NCBI RefSeq assembly: GCF_020164785.1
Contig: NZ_JAIUGX010000014.1
Location: 1-64,000 of the forward strand
DNA length: 64,000 nucleotides
Direction of reading: 5' to 3'
From: Mesorhizobium sp. ES1-1
GTDB lineage: Bacteria > Pseudomonadota > Alphaproteobacteria > Rhizobiales > Rhizobiaceae
The first letter of the stretch is position 1. Each line of letters begins with the position of its first letter. Shown piece after piece: positions 34,378 through 41,871 of the stretch. Made by a program: the position numbers and the translations under genes. The notes beneath the pieces are model-generated. The model did no database searches. It was not told where the DNA came from and worked only from the letters and a program-made list of their open reading frames with translations.

Positions 34378-35009
34378 TGGATCGGGTGACGCCGGCCCCA
34401 TTCTCGTCAGCGGATTTCCGCGCCCGCTTCGCCGCGCAACCTGACGCGCATGCCGGCGACGAGTATGGCGACCATCGTTTCAATCCGGGCCATCCGCGTC
34501 TTACCCAGGGCAAGCCGCTGCGCAATGCCGCGGTGCTCATCCCAGTGGTCGACCACGAGGACGATGCGACGGTTCTTCTGACCAAACGGGCGGAGAAGCT
34601 GCGCAGCCATTCGGGGCAGGTGGCTTTTCCAGGCGGCACGATCGACCCAACTGACGCTGGCCCGGAAGCAGCGGCATTGCGCGAGGCATTCGAGGAGATC
34701 GGGCTGGGCGATGACCGTGTCGAGATCATCGGCCGCATGCCGGACTATGTCGCCGGCAGCGGCTACCGCATCGCGCCGGTGCTGGGCATCGTGCGGCCGG
34801 GCTTCTCTCTGACGCTCAACGCCGATGAGGTCGACGCCGCTTTCGAAGTGCCGCTGCGTTTCTTGATGGACCCGGCAAATCACAAGCGCGACAGCCGCGT
34901 CTGGAACGATCTCGAATGGTTCTTCTACGACATGCCTTATGGCGACCGCCGCATCTGGGGCGTCACCGCAGGCATCATCCGTACCCTTTATGAAAGGCTC
35001 TATGCGTGA
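34374..35009 (+). CDS. Nudix hydrolase, CoA pyrophosphatase type (NudL-like)
   Basis: A 211-residue hydrolase. The Nudix box is GGTIDPTDAGPEAAALREAFEEIGL, and just upstream is LLTKRAEKLRSHSGQVAFPGG, which matches the CoA-pyrophosphatase signature of this subfamily. It would split CoA or acyl-CoA to 4'-phosphopantetheine and 3',5'-ADP. It is translationally coupled on both sides: the start overlaps the DUF1285 stop and the stop overlaps the start of the CCA-transferase gene. Confidence 0.92.
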   Translation: MMDRVTPAPFSSADFRARFAAQPDAHAGDEYGDHRFNPGHPRLTQGKPLRNAAVLIPVVDHEDDATVLLTKRAEKLRSHSGQVAFPGGTIDPTDAGPEAAALREAFEEIGLGDDRVEIIGRMPDYVAGSGYRIAPVLGIVRPGFSLTLNADEVDAAFEVPLRFLMDPANHKRDSRVWNDLEWFFYDMPYGDRRIWGVTAGIIRTLYERLYA

Positions 35010-36271
35010 GTGTCTCGATCGCGGACCGGGCCGACTGGCTCGCCGACAAGCATCTGCGGCGCCTGCTTGCTGCCTTGGCGCAAGGCGGCGAAGAAGCGCG
35101 GATCGCCGGAGGAGCGGTGCGCAACACGCTGATGGGGCAGCCGGTCGCCGACATCGACATCGCCACGACATGCCTTCCCGAGGAAACCATGCGCCGCGCC
35201 GAGGCGCAGGGCTTCAAGGCTGTGCCGACCGGCATCGAGCACGGCACCATCACAGTTGTCGCCGGCGGCAGGCCTTATGAAATCACCACCTTGCGCGCCG
35301 ATGTCGAGACCGACGGCCGCCGCGCCAAAGTGTCGTTCGGCCGTGACTGGAAGCTCGACGCCGAGCGGCGCGATTTCACGATCAACGCGCTTTACTCCGA
35401 AGCCGATGGCACCGTGGTCGACCTGGTCGGCGGCACCGCCGACATCGAGGCGCGGCGGCTGCGTTTCATCGGCGATGCGGAAGCGCGCATCCGCGAGGAC
35501 TATCTGCGCATCCTGCGCTTCTTCCGTTTCTTTGCATGGTATGGCGAGGGCCGTCCGGACGCCGAGGGGCTGAAAGCCTGCGCCCGGCTGAAGGAGGGAC
35601 TGGCACAGCTCTCGGCAGAGCGCGTCTGGTCGGAGCTGAAGAAATTGTTGTCGGCTCCCGATCCGTCCCGCGCGCTGCTCTGGATGCGGCAGGCGAGTGT
35701 CTTGACCACGGTGCTGCCGGAAAGCGAGAAATGGGGCATCGACGCCATCCATGGGCTGGTCAGGGCCGAGAAGGACCTCGGCTGGTCGCCGGATCCGATG
35801 CTGCGGCTGGAGGCGATCGTGCCGCCGGACGCGGCGCGGATGAAGATGCTGGCGGAGCGGCTCAAATTCTCGACCGCGGAGGCGGATCGCCTGCGCCACT
35901 GGGCGGTCGCCGCAACGGTCGAGCCTAAGGCCACCGAGGGGGAGCTGGCAAAACGCCTTTATCGCGGCGACGGACAAGGTTTTGTCGATCGCCTTCGTCT
36001 GTCGCTGGCGTCGGCGCGGGTGCGCGCCGTCGAGGACAATGCTGCGCTGCTCGAAGCCGGCGGATACTCGGGCCAGCTCGCCTTCGCGCTCAAATGGGAA
36101 CGGCCGTCCTTTCCCTTGAAAGGATCGGACCTGACAGGGCTTGGCGCGTCACCGGGACCGAAGCTTGGCGCCGTCCTGAAAAATCTCGAGGCGGAATGGG
36201 TGGAGGCGGGTTTTTCGCCGGATCGCGGCGCGCTGCTCGAACGCGCCGCGCAAGCCCTGGAAGCCAAGTAA
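35006..36271 (+). CDS. cca: CCA tRNA nucleotidyltransferase
   Basis: A 421-residue class II nucleotidyltransferase that adds or repairs the 3' CCA end of tRNAs. The catalytic motif is RIAGGAVRNTLMGQPVADIDIAT (GGxVR and the DxD pair), followed by RRDFTINALY (RRD motif) and the ERxxxE-type helix AEARIREDYLRILRFFRFFAWYG. There is no HD phosphohydrolase motif, as expected for the shorter rhizobial form. The start overlaps the Nudix gene by 4 bases; the three-gene order DUF1285-nudL-cca is familiar from rhizobial chromosomes. Confidence 0.95.
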   Translation: MSVSIADRADWLADKHLRRLLAALAQGGEEARIAGGAVRNTLMGQPVADIDIATTCLPEETMRRAEAQGFKAVPTGIEHGTITVVAGGRPYEITTLRADVETDGRRAKVSFGRDWKLDAERRDFTINALYSEADGTVVDLVGGTADIEARRLRFIGDAEARIREDYLRILRFFRFFAWYGEGRPDAEGLKACARLKEGLAQLSAERVWSELKKLLSAPDPSRALLWMRQASVLTTVLPESEKWGIDAIHGLVRAEKDLGWSPDPMLRLEAIVPPDAARMKMLAERLKFSTAEADRLRHWAVAATVEPKATEGELAKRLYRGDGQGFVDRLRLSLASARVRAVEDNAALLEAGGYSGQLAFALKWERPSFPLKGSDLTGLGASPGPKLGAVLKNLEAEWVEAGFSPDRGALLERAAQALEAK

Positions 36272-36278
36272 GCCTCCA

Positions 36279-36464
36279 TCAGGCCGCGTCGCGGACCTTC
36301 TCGATGCGCGAACGGATCGCCTCGATCATAGTCTCGCGGATAACGGTCTCGCCATGCGTGTCGCGCATGTGCTCGACGGCACGACGCATGATCTCAGCTT
36401 CCTCGTCGGCACGGGTGTGCCAGTCACAGCCGGGGACAAGCGACCCGCAGTGAAATTCCTTCAT
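36279..36464 (-). CDS. DUF1059-family small protein
   Basis: A 61-residue protein. MKEFHCGSLVPGCDWHTRADEEAEIMRRAVEHMRDTHG shows the Cys/His pattern (C6, C13, H16, and H33 and H38 in the helix) of DUF1059, suggestive of a small metal-binding protein of unknown role. The ATG at 36464 has AGGAG 7 bases upstream, which rejects a much longer overlapping frame. It converges on cca. Confidence 0.9.
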   Translation of the reverse strand: MKEFHCGSLVPGCDWHTRADEEAEIMRRAVEHMRDTHGETVIRETMIEAIRSRIEKVRDAA

Positions 36465-36618
36465 CGGATTTCTCCTTTTTCCTCCGTAGAACTCTGCTCG
36501 GTACAGGCCCATGGCCGAATTCAAGCTTGATGCGGGCCTTGGGCGGCAGCAAATAGTATAACACGCCGGTGACGCTCTTGTTGCACGAAAGCGTCGCGCC
36601 GACCTCATCGCTCCGGCG

Positions 36619-37533
36619 TTAGGGCCAGCGCACTTCGGGCGGCATGCTGGACAGGATCGAGGCGACATTGCCGCCGGTCTTCAGGCCGAAGATGGTGCCG
36701 CGATCATAAAGCAGGTTGAATTCGACATAGCGGCCGCGGCGGATGAGCTGCTCGTCTCGGTCGCCGTCGGTCCAGTTCTCGTTGAAGTTGGCGCGCACGA
36801 GATGGCCATAGACGACGAGGAAGGAGCGCCCGACATCCTGGACGAAGTTGAGGTTGGCGTCCCAGCCGCCCTTGTCCTCGTCCGAATGCAACCAATCGAA
36901 GAATATGCCGCCGGTGCCGCGCGGCTCGTCGCGGTGCGGCAGGTAGAAATACTCGTCGCACCACGCCTTGAATTTCGGATAGTCGGCGACGGCGCCGTTC
37001 TTCTCGCAGGCGAATTGCATGGCGCGGTGGAAGGCGATTGTATCGGGGTCGTCCTGGGTGCGGCGACGGTCGAGCACTGGCGTCAGATCGGCGCCGCCAC
37101 CGAACCAATGGCGCGATGTGACGACCATGCGCGTGTTCATATGCACCGCCGGAACATTAGGGTTCCAAGGATGCGCGATCAGCGAAATGCCGGATGCCCA
37201 GAAGCGCGGGTCTTCCTCTGCGCCGGGCATCTGCTTTCGAAATTCAGGCGAGAACTCGCCATGAACGGTAGAGGTGTGGACGCCGACCTTCTCGAATACC
37301 CGGCCACGCATCATCGACATGGTGCCGCCGCCACCCTTGCCCGAATCGCGTTCCCAAGGCGTCTTTTCGAAGCGGCCCGGCGACCAGGAGGCCAGGGGAC
37401 CGCCGAGATCCTGCTCGATCTGCTCGAAGCTGGCGCAGATGCGCTCGCGCAGCGCCTCGAACCACAGCCGTGCCTTCATCTTCTTCTGTTCGATGTCGGC
37501 GGGCAGGCCTGCCGGTATTTCGGGTCGTTGCAA
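36619..37533 (-). CDS. hemF: Aerobic coproporphyrinogen III oxidase
   Basis: A 304-residue enzyme of haem synthesis that decarboxylates coproporphyrinogen III with O2. Family blocks are all present: GGGGTMSMMRGRVFEKVGVHTSTVHGEF, HMNTRMVV, FGGGADLTPVL, KAWCDEYFYLPHRDEPRGTGGIFFDWL and RRGRYVEFNLLYDRGTIFGLKTGGN. No ATG lies at the expected start; I propose the TTG at 37533 (giving MQRPEIPAGLPADIEQKK), which has GGAG about 8 bases upstream and yields the normal family length. An ATG at residue 17 of this frame would cut into the conserved region. It is divergent from a small conserved gene. Confidence 0.95.
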   Translation of the reverse strand: MQRPEIPAGLPADIEQKKMKARLWFEALRERICASFEQIEQDLGGPLASWSPGRFEKTPWERDSGKGGGGTMSMMRGRVFEKVGVHTSTVHGEFSPEFRKQMPGAEEDPRFWASGISLIAHPWNPNVPAVHMNTRMVVTSRHWFGGGADLTPVLDRRRTQDDPDTIAFHRAMQFACEKNGAVADYPKFKAWCDEYFYLPHRDEPRGTGGIFFDWLHSDEDKGGWDANLNFVQDVGRSFLVVYGHLVRANFNENWTDGDRDEQLIRRGRYVEFNLLYDRGTIFGLKTGGNVASILSSMPPEVRWP

Positions 37534-37698
37534 GTGCCGTCTCCGGTTGGGGGAGGTCTGGTCGACAAAAGACTCGTCTTTTCCGGGCGCGATCCCTAAT
37601 CTCTTGAGGGCAAGGGTCAAGTCACTTTGGTTTTGCGCATGATGCTTTCGAGCCGGGTCTGGTTCCAAGTCATGCGCCAAGGTGCAAGGAGTTGTTTC

Positions 37699-37956
37699 GT
37701 GCGCACCCCGGCAAGACCGCCGTTGGATGGCCTGAAGAAGAGGCTCGAGCAAAGCCGGGCCGAGCGCGCCCGCATGCCGCGCGACGGCTTCCTGCGCGAG
37801 ACCTTCGTGCTGCCGCGCTCCGATGCGCGCCTCAAGGCCAAGGAATGGTTCGAGCGTTTCCCCAAGCAGGCCTATTGGACCGAGATCGAAAGCTGGTTCG
37901 AGCGCCCCGGCGATTTGATCGAGTTCACCATCAGGCGCTTGCCGGCCGCGGATTAG
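37699..37956 (+). CDS. Hypothetical 85-residue protein
   Basis: A basic, helical protein with a likely conserved core RMPRDGFLRETFVLPRSDARLKAKEWFERFPKQAYWTEIESWFE. I recognise no family or catalytic motif. The GTG at 37699 is chosen because AAGGAG lies 7 bases upstream; an in-frame ATG at 37672 has no ribosome site. It is divergent from hemF, with which it may share a control region. Confidence 0.65.
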   Translation: MRTPARPPLDGLKKRLEQSRAERARMPRDGFLRETFVLPRSDARLKAKEWFERFPKQAYWTEIESWFERPGDLIEFTIRRLPAAD

Positions 37957-38000
37957 GTTTCCCTGCCTCGTGCACGGGGATAGGATTCCGGCAGCAGGCG

Positions 38001-38080
38001 AGGGGCGGCACAACCCCTCCGTATGCTGGCGCAGCCCCCCTGCGCCTTTCAGGCACCTGCTCCTCGAGAACGGGGAGAAG
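38001..38080. repeat. REP-like intergenic repeat overlapping the soxR 3' end
   Basis: Read on the minus strand, this segment begins CTTCTCCCCGTTCTCGAGGAG, then has AGGTGCC and a GGAGGGGT core, the layout of the REP-like elements at 49.1 kb. The soxR stop lies inside it. The boundaries are approximate. Confidence 0.5.
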
Positions 38081-38519
38081 GAAGAACCAGCCTCCTTGCC
38101 CCAGTGCCTTCGCGCGCCAATCTGTCGTCCTTGTTGCGCAGCGGGCATTTGTCGATCGACATGCAGCCGCAGCCGATGCAGCCCGTCAGCCCGTCGCGCA
38201 GTTTCTTCAACTGGGTGATCTTGTGATCGAGCTGGTCGCGCCAGCTCGTCGACAGGAGGTGCCAGTCGTCGCGTGTCGGCGTGCGCCCCTCCGGCAGCGA
38301 TGCCAGAGCCGTGCCGATCTCGGCCAGCGAGATGCCGACCTCCTGCGCCACTTTAATGATCGCCACGCGCCGCAAGACGTCGCGGCCGTAGCGGCGCTGG
38401 TTGCCCGATGTGCGGTGGCCGCGAATGAGGCCGCGCGCTTCGTAGAAATGCAGCGCCGAGACCGCCACCCCGCTGCGCGCGGCCACTTGGCCGACCGTCA
38501 GTTCCGTTACGGGCGCCAT
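38049..38519 (-). CDS. soxR: Redox-sensitive MerR-family regulator SoxR
   Basis: A 156-residue activator. The N-terminal helix-turn-helix (LTVGQVAARSGVAVSALHFYEARGLI) is followed by a dimerisation helix and the [2Fe-2S] cluster motif C114-IG-C117-G-C119-MSIDK-C125, the exact SoxR spacing. It is activated by superoxide or redox-cycling compounds. The C-terminus after GTGARRLV reads LPSPRSRGAGA and is encoded by a REP-like repeat, so the natural tail has probably been replaced. A soxbox lies 31 bases upstream of the start. The ATG at 38519 matches the family start. Confidence 0.94.
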   Translation of the reverse strand: MAPVTELTVGQVAARSGVAVSALHFYEARGLIRGHRTSGNQRRYGRDVLRRVAIIKVAQEVGISLAEIGTALASLPEGRTPTRDDWHLLSTSWRDQLDHKITQLKKLRDGLTGCIGCGCMSIDKCPLRNKDDRLAREGTGARRLVLPSPRSRGAGA

Positions 38520-38545
38520 GCCTGTTCTCCGCCGCCATTTTCCGC

Positions 38546-38576
38546 TTGACCTCAAGTTAAGTTGAGATTGTAGCCA
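38546..38576 (+). promoter_or_regulatory. Soxbox and SoxR-type promoter
   Basis: CCTCAAGTTAAGTTGAGA (38550-38567) differs in few positions from the E. coli soxS operator CCTCAAGTTAACTTGAGG. On the plus strand TTGACC (38546-38551) overlaps it as a -35 element, with TAGCCA 19 bases further on as a weak -10, the overlong spacer expected for a SoxR-twisted promoter. It points away from soxR, toward 38600. Confidence 0.8.
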
Positions 38577-38658
38577 AGATGCGCTCGCTGTGCAAACCAA
38601 GGAGACGGCAATGCGCGCCTGGAGAAAAACGACAAGGGGCGCTCGCGTCCAGCAACCT

Positions 38659-39117
38659 TTATCGGAGCTGCCTGATGGCTTCGCCGGCCACCATGGCGAC
38701 CGACAGCGCGACGTTGATGCTGCGTGCCGGACCCTGCATGGGGATGGTCAGCCGCGCATCCGCCGCCTGATGGACAGTATCGGGCACCCCGGCGGATTCG
38801 CGGCCGAACAAGAGGATGTCACCGGCAGCGAAGCGGAAATCGGTATAGACAATGGTGGCCTTGGTCGACAGGAGAACCAGCCGAGCCGCGCGGGCCTTGC
38901 GCCAGACTTCGAAGGCGTGCCAGTCGACATGCCGGGTCAGATCGGCCATTTCGAGGTAATCCATGCCGGCCCGCCTGAGCGCCTTGTCGGAAAGCGGAAA
39001 GCCGGCCGGTTCGATGATGTCGACGCCGAGCCCGAGGCATGCGGCGAAACGCAGGATCGTGCCGGTGTTGCCGGCAATGTCGGGCTGGTAGAGGGCGATG
39101 CGGAGAGGGTCGTTCAT
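38659..39117 (-). CDS. trmL: tRNA (cytidine(34)-2'-O)-methyltransferase
   Basis: A 152-residue SPOUT-fold methyltransferase that modifies the wobble base of tRNA-Leu. Family motifs are LYQPDIAGNTGTILRFAACLG near the start, DILLFGRESAGVPD, and the knot motif RLTIPMQGPARSINVALSVAMVAGEA. The length is normal. The ATG at 39117 is favoured, with GAGG 9 bases upstream; a GTG two codons earlier is also in frame. Confidence 0.94.
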   Translation of the reverse strand: MNDPLRIALYQPDIAGNTGTILRFAACLGLGVDIIEPAGFPLSDKALRRAGMDYLEMADLTRHVDWHAFEVWRKARAARLVLLSTKATIVYTDFRFAAGDILLFGRESAGVPDTVHQAADARLTIPMQGPARSINVALSVAMVAGEAIRQLR

Positions 39118-39257
39118 GTCCACACGCCTCTAATAAGTGGCAGATCGGCCACAGGGATCTCGCGGTCTCGGAAATCGGCGAAGCTGCGGGTGGCCCTTTT
39201 TTGCGAAGTCGGTTATGTCACGTCCATTGTCAACCCGAACCGATGGAGGGGTAATTC

Positions 39258-39335
39258 ATGATGACCATGCACATCCAGCGCCCCTCTCGTGGACTTTTTC
39301 GATCCACGGCGGTTTCGGTACGACGATTCTCCTAG
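39258..39335 (+). CDS. Candidate 25-residue small protein with a strong ribosome site
   Basis: GGAGGGG ends 6 bases before tandem ATG codons, and the frame runs 25 codons to TAG. The peptide begins MMTMHIQRPSRG and is basic. It may be a leader peptide for the following gene or a chance frame behind a Shine-Dalgarno-like run. A short hairpin (GCCGAA/TTCGGC, 39365-39383) follows just before the ribosome site of the next gene. Confidence 0.3.
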   Translation: MMTMHIQRPSRGLFRSTAVSVRRFS

Positions 39336-39401
39336 CACTCTAAGACTTGATCGCACCGATTCCCGCCGAAACGCTTTTTCGGCACCTGAAGGAATCCTGC
39401 G

Positions 39402-39956
39402 ATGTTTTTCAAGAAATCTAGAGGGCTGACCGCCCCGCCTGACCCTGCCCGGACCAGCACCTTTCGCGTGCGGACCGACGCAATGCGCGCCTCCGGCCGA
39501 ATGCCGCCGCAGGACGTTGCCTCGCACTATCGTCACTATTTCCATATGGAGGACGGACCGATGTTCGATCCCTACAGAATACCCGGCTCTAGAAACCTGC
39601 ACGACCAGAAGATGGCGACCTGGGCGCTGCTGATCGGCGAGACCTATTCCTCGGCGGTTCACGCCGAACTCCGCCGGCGCCCGCATCGCGGTATGCTGCC
39701 GGATGTCGATTTCTCGCGCGCGGTTCCCGACCCGCGCCGTCCGTCGCTGGTGCGCAGGATCATCCGGCTCATCAAGCCCGGGCCAAAGATCCGGCTTGTG
39801 GACACTGCGCCGCCGGGCGCCGGCAAAGAGCCTGTCGGCGAAATGCCGTCAGGGCCCTATATTGCGCGAAGCAGGGCCGACGGTCCAAGCGACTTCCAAC
39901 CATCGGCCCTCGACGCCAGGCCTTCCGAGGACTTCGTAAGATCCCGCGCGGCCTAG
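39402..39956 (+). CDS. Hypothetical protein
   Basis: A 184-residue protein with no signal peptide or membrane helix and no motif I can name. The central part (PPQDVASHYRHYFHMEDGPMFDPYRIPGSRNLHDQKMATWALLIGETYSSAVHAELRRR) looks the most constrained; the C-terminal 60 residues are Pro/Ala/Ser-rich and probably disordered. AAGGAA lies 7 bases before the ATG. The next gene, an ABC exporter, starts 12 bases after the stop, so the two are probably cotranscribed. Confidence 0.65.
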   Translation: MFFKKSRGLTAPPDPARTSTFRVRTDAMRASGRMPPQDVASHYRHYFHMEDGPMFDPYRIPGSRNLHDQKMATWALLIGETYSSAVHAELRRRPHRGMLPDVDFSRAVPDPRRPSLVRRIIRLIKPGPKIRLVDTAPPGAGKEPVGEMPSGPYIARSRADGPSDFQPSALDARPSEDFVRSRAA

Positions 39957-39968
39957 GCGAAAAAGTTT

Positions 39969-41861
39969 GTGAGCATGTCCATGTTTAGCTGGTTTGAAAG
40001 AAGGCTCGACCCGTTCCCGTCAGCGGAACCGGTCGAGCCACCCAAGACGCTGATCGCGTTCTGCGTGCACTACACACGCGGCGCCTGGCCCTATATCCTT
40101 CTCGACGCGGTGCTGGTGACGGCCATCGCCATCGCGGAAGTGTGGATGTTCGGCTTCCTTGGCCGGATCGTCGACTGGCTCTCGGGGCAGAATCGCGAGA
40201 CGTTCCTGCAGACCGAGGGCTGGAAGCTCGCCGGCATGGCGTTCATCGTGCTGTTCGCGCTGCCGGGCACGGTGTGGTTCCATTCCCTGCTCAACCAGCA
40301 GACGCTGATGGGCAACTATCCCATGCGCATCCGCTGGCAGGTGCACCGCTACCTGCTCAAGCAGTCGATGAGCTTTTACCAGGACGAGTTCGCCGGCCGC
40401 ATCGCTACCAAGCTGATGCAGACGGCGCTTGCCGTGCGCGAATGCGTCATCAAGCTGCTCGATGTCCTCAACTACGTCGTCGTCTATTTCCTGGGCATGC
40501 TGTTCATAGTCGGTTCCGCCGATCTGCGGCTGGCGGCGCCGCTCGCGGCCTGGCTGGTCGGCTACATCCTTTTGCTGCGCTACTTCATCCCGCGGCTGGG
40601 AAAGGTTGGCGAAGAGCAGGCCAATGCGCGCTCGGTCATGACCGGCCGCGTCGTCGACAGCTACTCCAACATTCAGACGGTCAAGCTGTTCAGTCATGCG
40701 CGCCGCGAGGCAACCTTCGCCAAGGAGGGCATGGCGGGTTTCCTGGCGACAGTCTACCGGTCGATGCGGCTGGTGACGGTGCTTTACGGCATGCTCTACA
40801 TCCTCAACGCGCTGCTGCTGTTTTCGGTCACCGCCATCTCGCTATGGCTGTGGCTGGGACAAGCCGTGACGATCGGCGCGGTGGCGGTGGTCATCGGTCT
40901 GGTGCTGCGGCTGTGGGGCATGTCGCAGTGGATCATGTGGGAAATGTCCAGCCTGTTCGAGAATATCGGCACCGTGCAGGACGGGATCGCCTCGATCTCG
41001 CTGCCGCGCGTGGTCGAGGATCGGCCGGGTGCGAAAGAGCTTTCCGTTTCGAGCGGCGAGATCCGTTTCGAGGATATCCGCTTCCACTATGGCAAGCAGA
41101 AGGGCGTCATCGAGAGCCTGTCGCTGGCGGTCAAGCCGGGCGAAAAGGTCGGCATTGTCGGCCGCTCCGGCGCCGGCAAGTCAACGCTGGTCAATCTGCT
41201 GTTGCGCTTCTACGACCTGGAGGCCGGCCGGATCCTGATCGATGGCCAGGACATCGCACATGTGACGCAGGATTCGCTGCGCGCGCAGATCGGCATGGTC
41301 ACGCAGGACACCTCGCTGCTGCATCGCTCGGTGCGCGAGAACATCCTCTATGGCCGGCCGGATGCCTCGGACGACATGCTCATCGAGGCGGCGCGGCGCG
41401 CCGAGGCGGTGGACTTCATCGCCGGGCTTTCGGACGGAAGCGGACGCAAGGGGTTCGACGCCCATGTGGGCGACCGCGGCGTCAAATTGTCCGGCGGCCA
41501 GCGGCAACGCATCGCCATCGCCCGCGTTATGCTGAAGGACGCGCCGATCCTCATCCTCGACGAGGCGACGTCCGCGCTTGATTCCGAAGCCGAGGCGGCC
41601 ATCCAGGAGAACCTCTACAAGTTGATGCAGGGCAAGACCGTCATCGCCATCGCTCACCGTCTGTCGACCATCGCGGCGATGGACAGGCTTGTCGTCATGG
41701 ACAAGGGCCGTGTCATCGAGGAGGGCTCGCACGAGGAGCTTGTCGCGCGCGGCGGCCTTTACGCGCAGCTGTGGCAACGCCAGTCCGGCGGGTTCCTGCT
41801 CGATGACGGCCCGGCCGCGGCCGCCAATGACGCACTTGCAAAGGGCCAAGCAGCAGAATGA
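39969..41861 (+). CDS. Half-size ABC exporter, first of a tandem pair
   Basis: A 630-residue type I exporter half-transporter. The N-terminal membrane domain has six helices between about residues 40 and 320. The C-terminal ATPase has Walker A GRSGAGKSTL, Q-loop VTQDTSLL, signature LSGGQRQRIAIARV, Walker B PILILDEATSALD and switch His in AHRLST. All catalytic residues are present. It is followed 10 bases later by a second half-transporter of the same layout, so the two probably form a heterodimer. The substrate is unknown; possible relatives are multidrug, lipid or glucan exporters. Confidence 0.9.
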   Translation: MSMSMFSWFERRLDPFPSAEPVEPPKTLIAFCVHYTRGAWPYILLDAVLVTAIAIAEVWMFGFLGRIVDWLSGQNRETFLQTEGWKLAGMAFIVLFALPGTVWFHSLLNQQTLMGNYPMRIRWQVHRYLLKQSMSFYQDEFAGRIATKLMQTALAVRECVIKLLDVLNYVVVYFLGMLFIVGSADLRLAAPLAAWLVGYILLLRYFIPRLGKVGEEQANARSVMTGRVVDSYSNIQTVKLFSHARREATFAKEGMAGFLATVYRSMRLVTVLYGMLYILNALLLFSVTAISLWLWLGQAVTIGAVAVVIGLVLRLWGMSQWIMWEMSSLFENIGTVQDGIASISLPRVVEDRPGAKELSVSSGEIRFEDIRFHYGKQKGVIESLSLAVKPGEKVGIVGRSGAGKSTLVNLLLRFYDLEAGRILIDGQDIAHVTQDSLRAQIGMVTQDTSLLHRSVRENILYGRPDASDDMLIEAARRAEAVDFIAGLSDGSGRKGFDAHVGDRGVKLSGGQRQRIAIARVMLKDAPILILDEATSALDSEAEAAIQENLYKLMQGKTVIAIAHRLSTIAAMDRLVVMDKGRVIEEGSHEELVARGGLYAQLWQRQSGGFLLDDGPAAAANDALAKGQAAE

Positions 41862-41871
41862 TGGCCGCCGA

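Noticed and set aside
36619..38148. 509-codon version of HemF
   Set aside because: The extra N-terminal 205 codons run antisense through the small gene at 37699-37956 and the repeat, and no HemF has such an extension; the TTG start at 37533 gives normal length.
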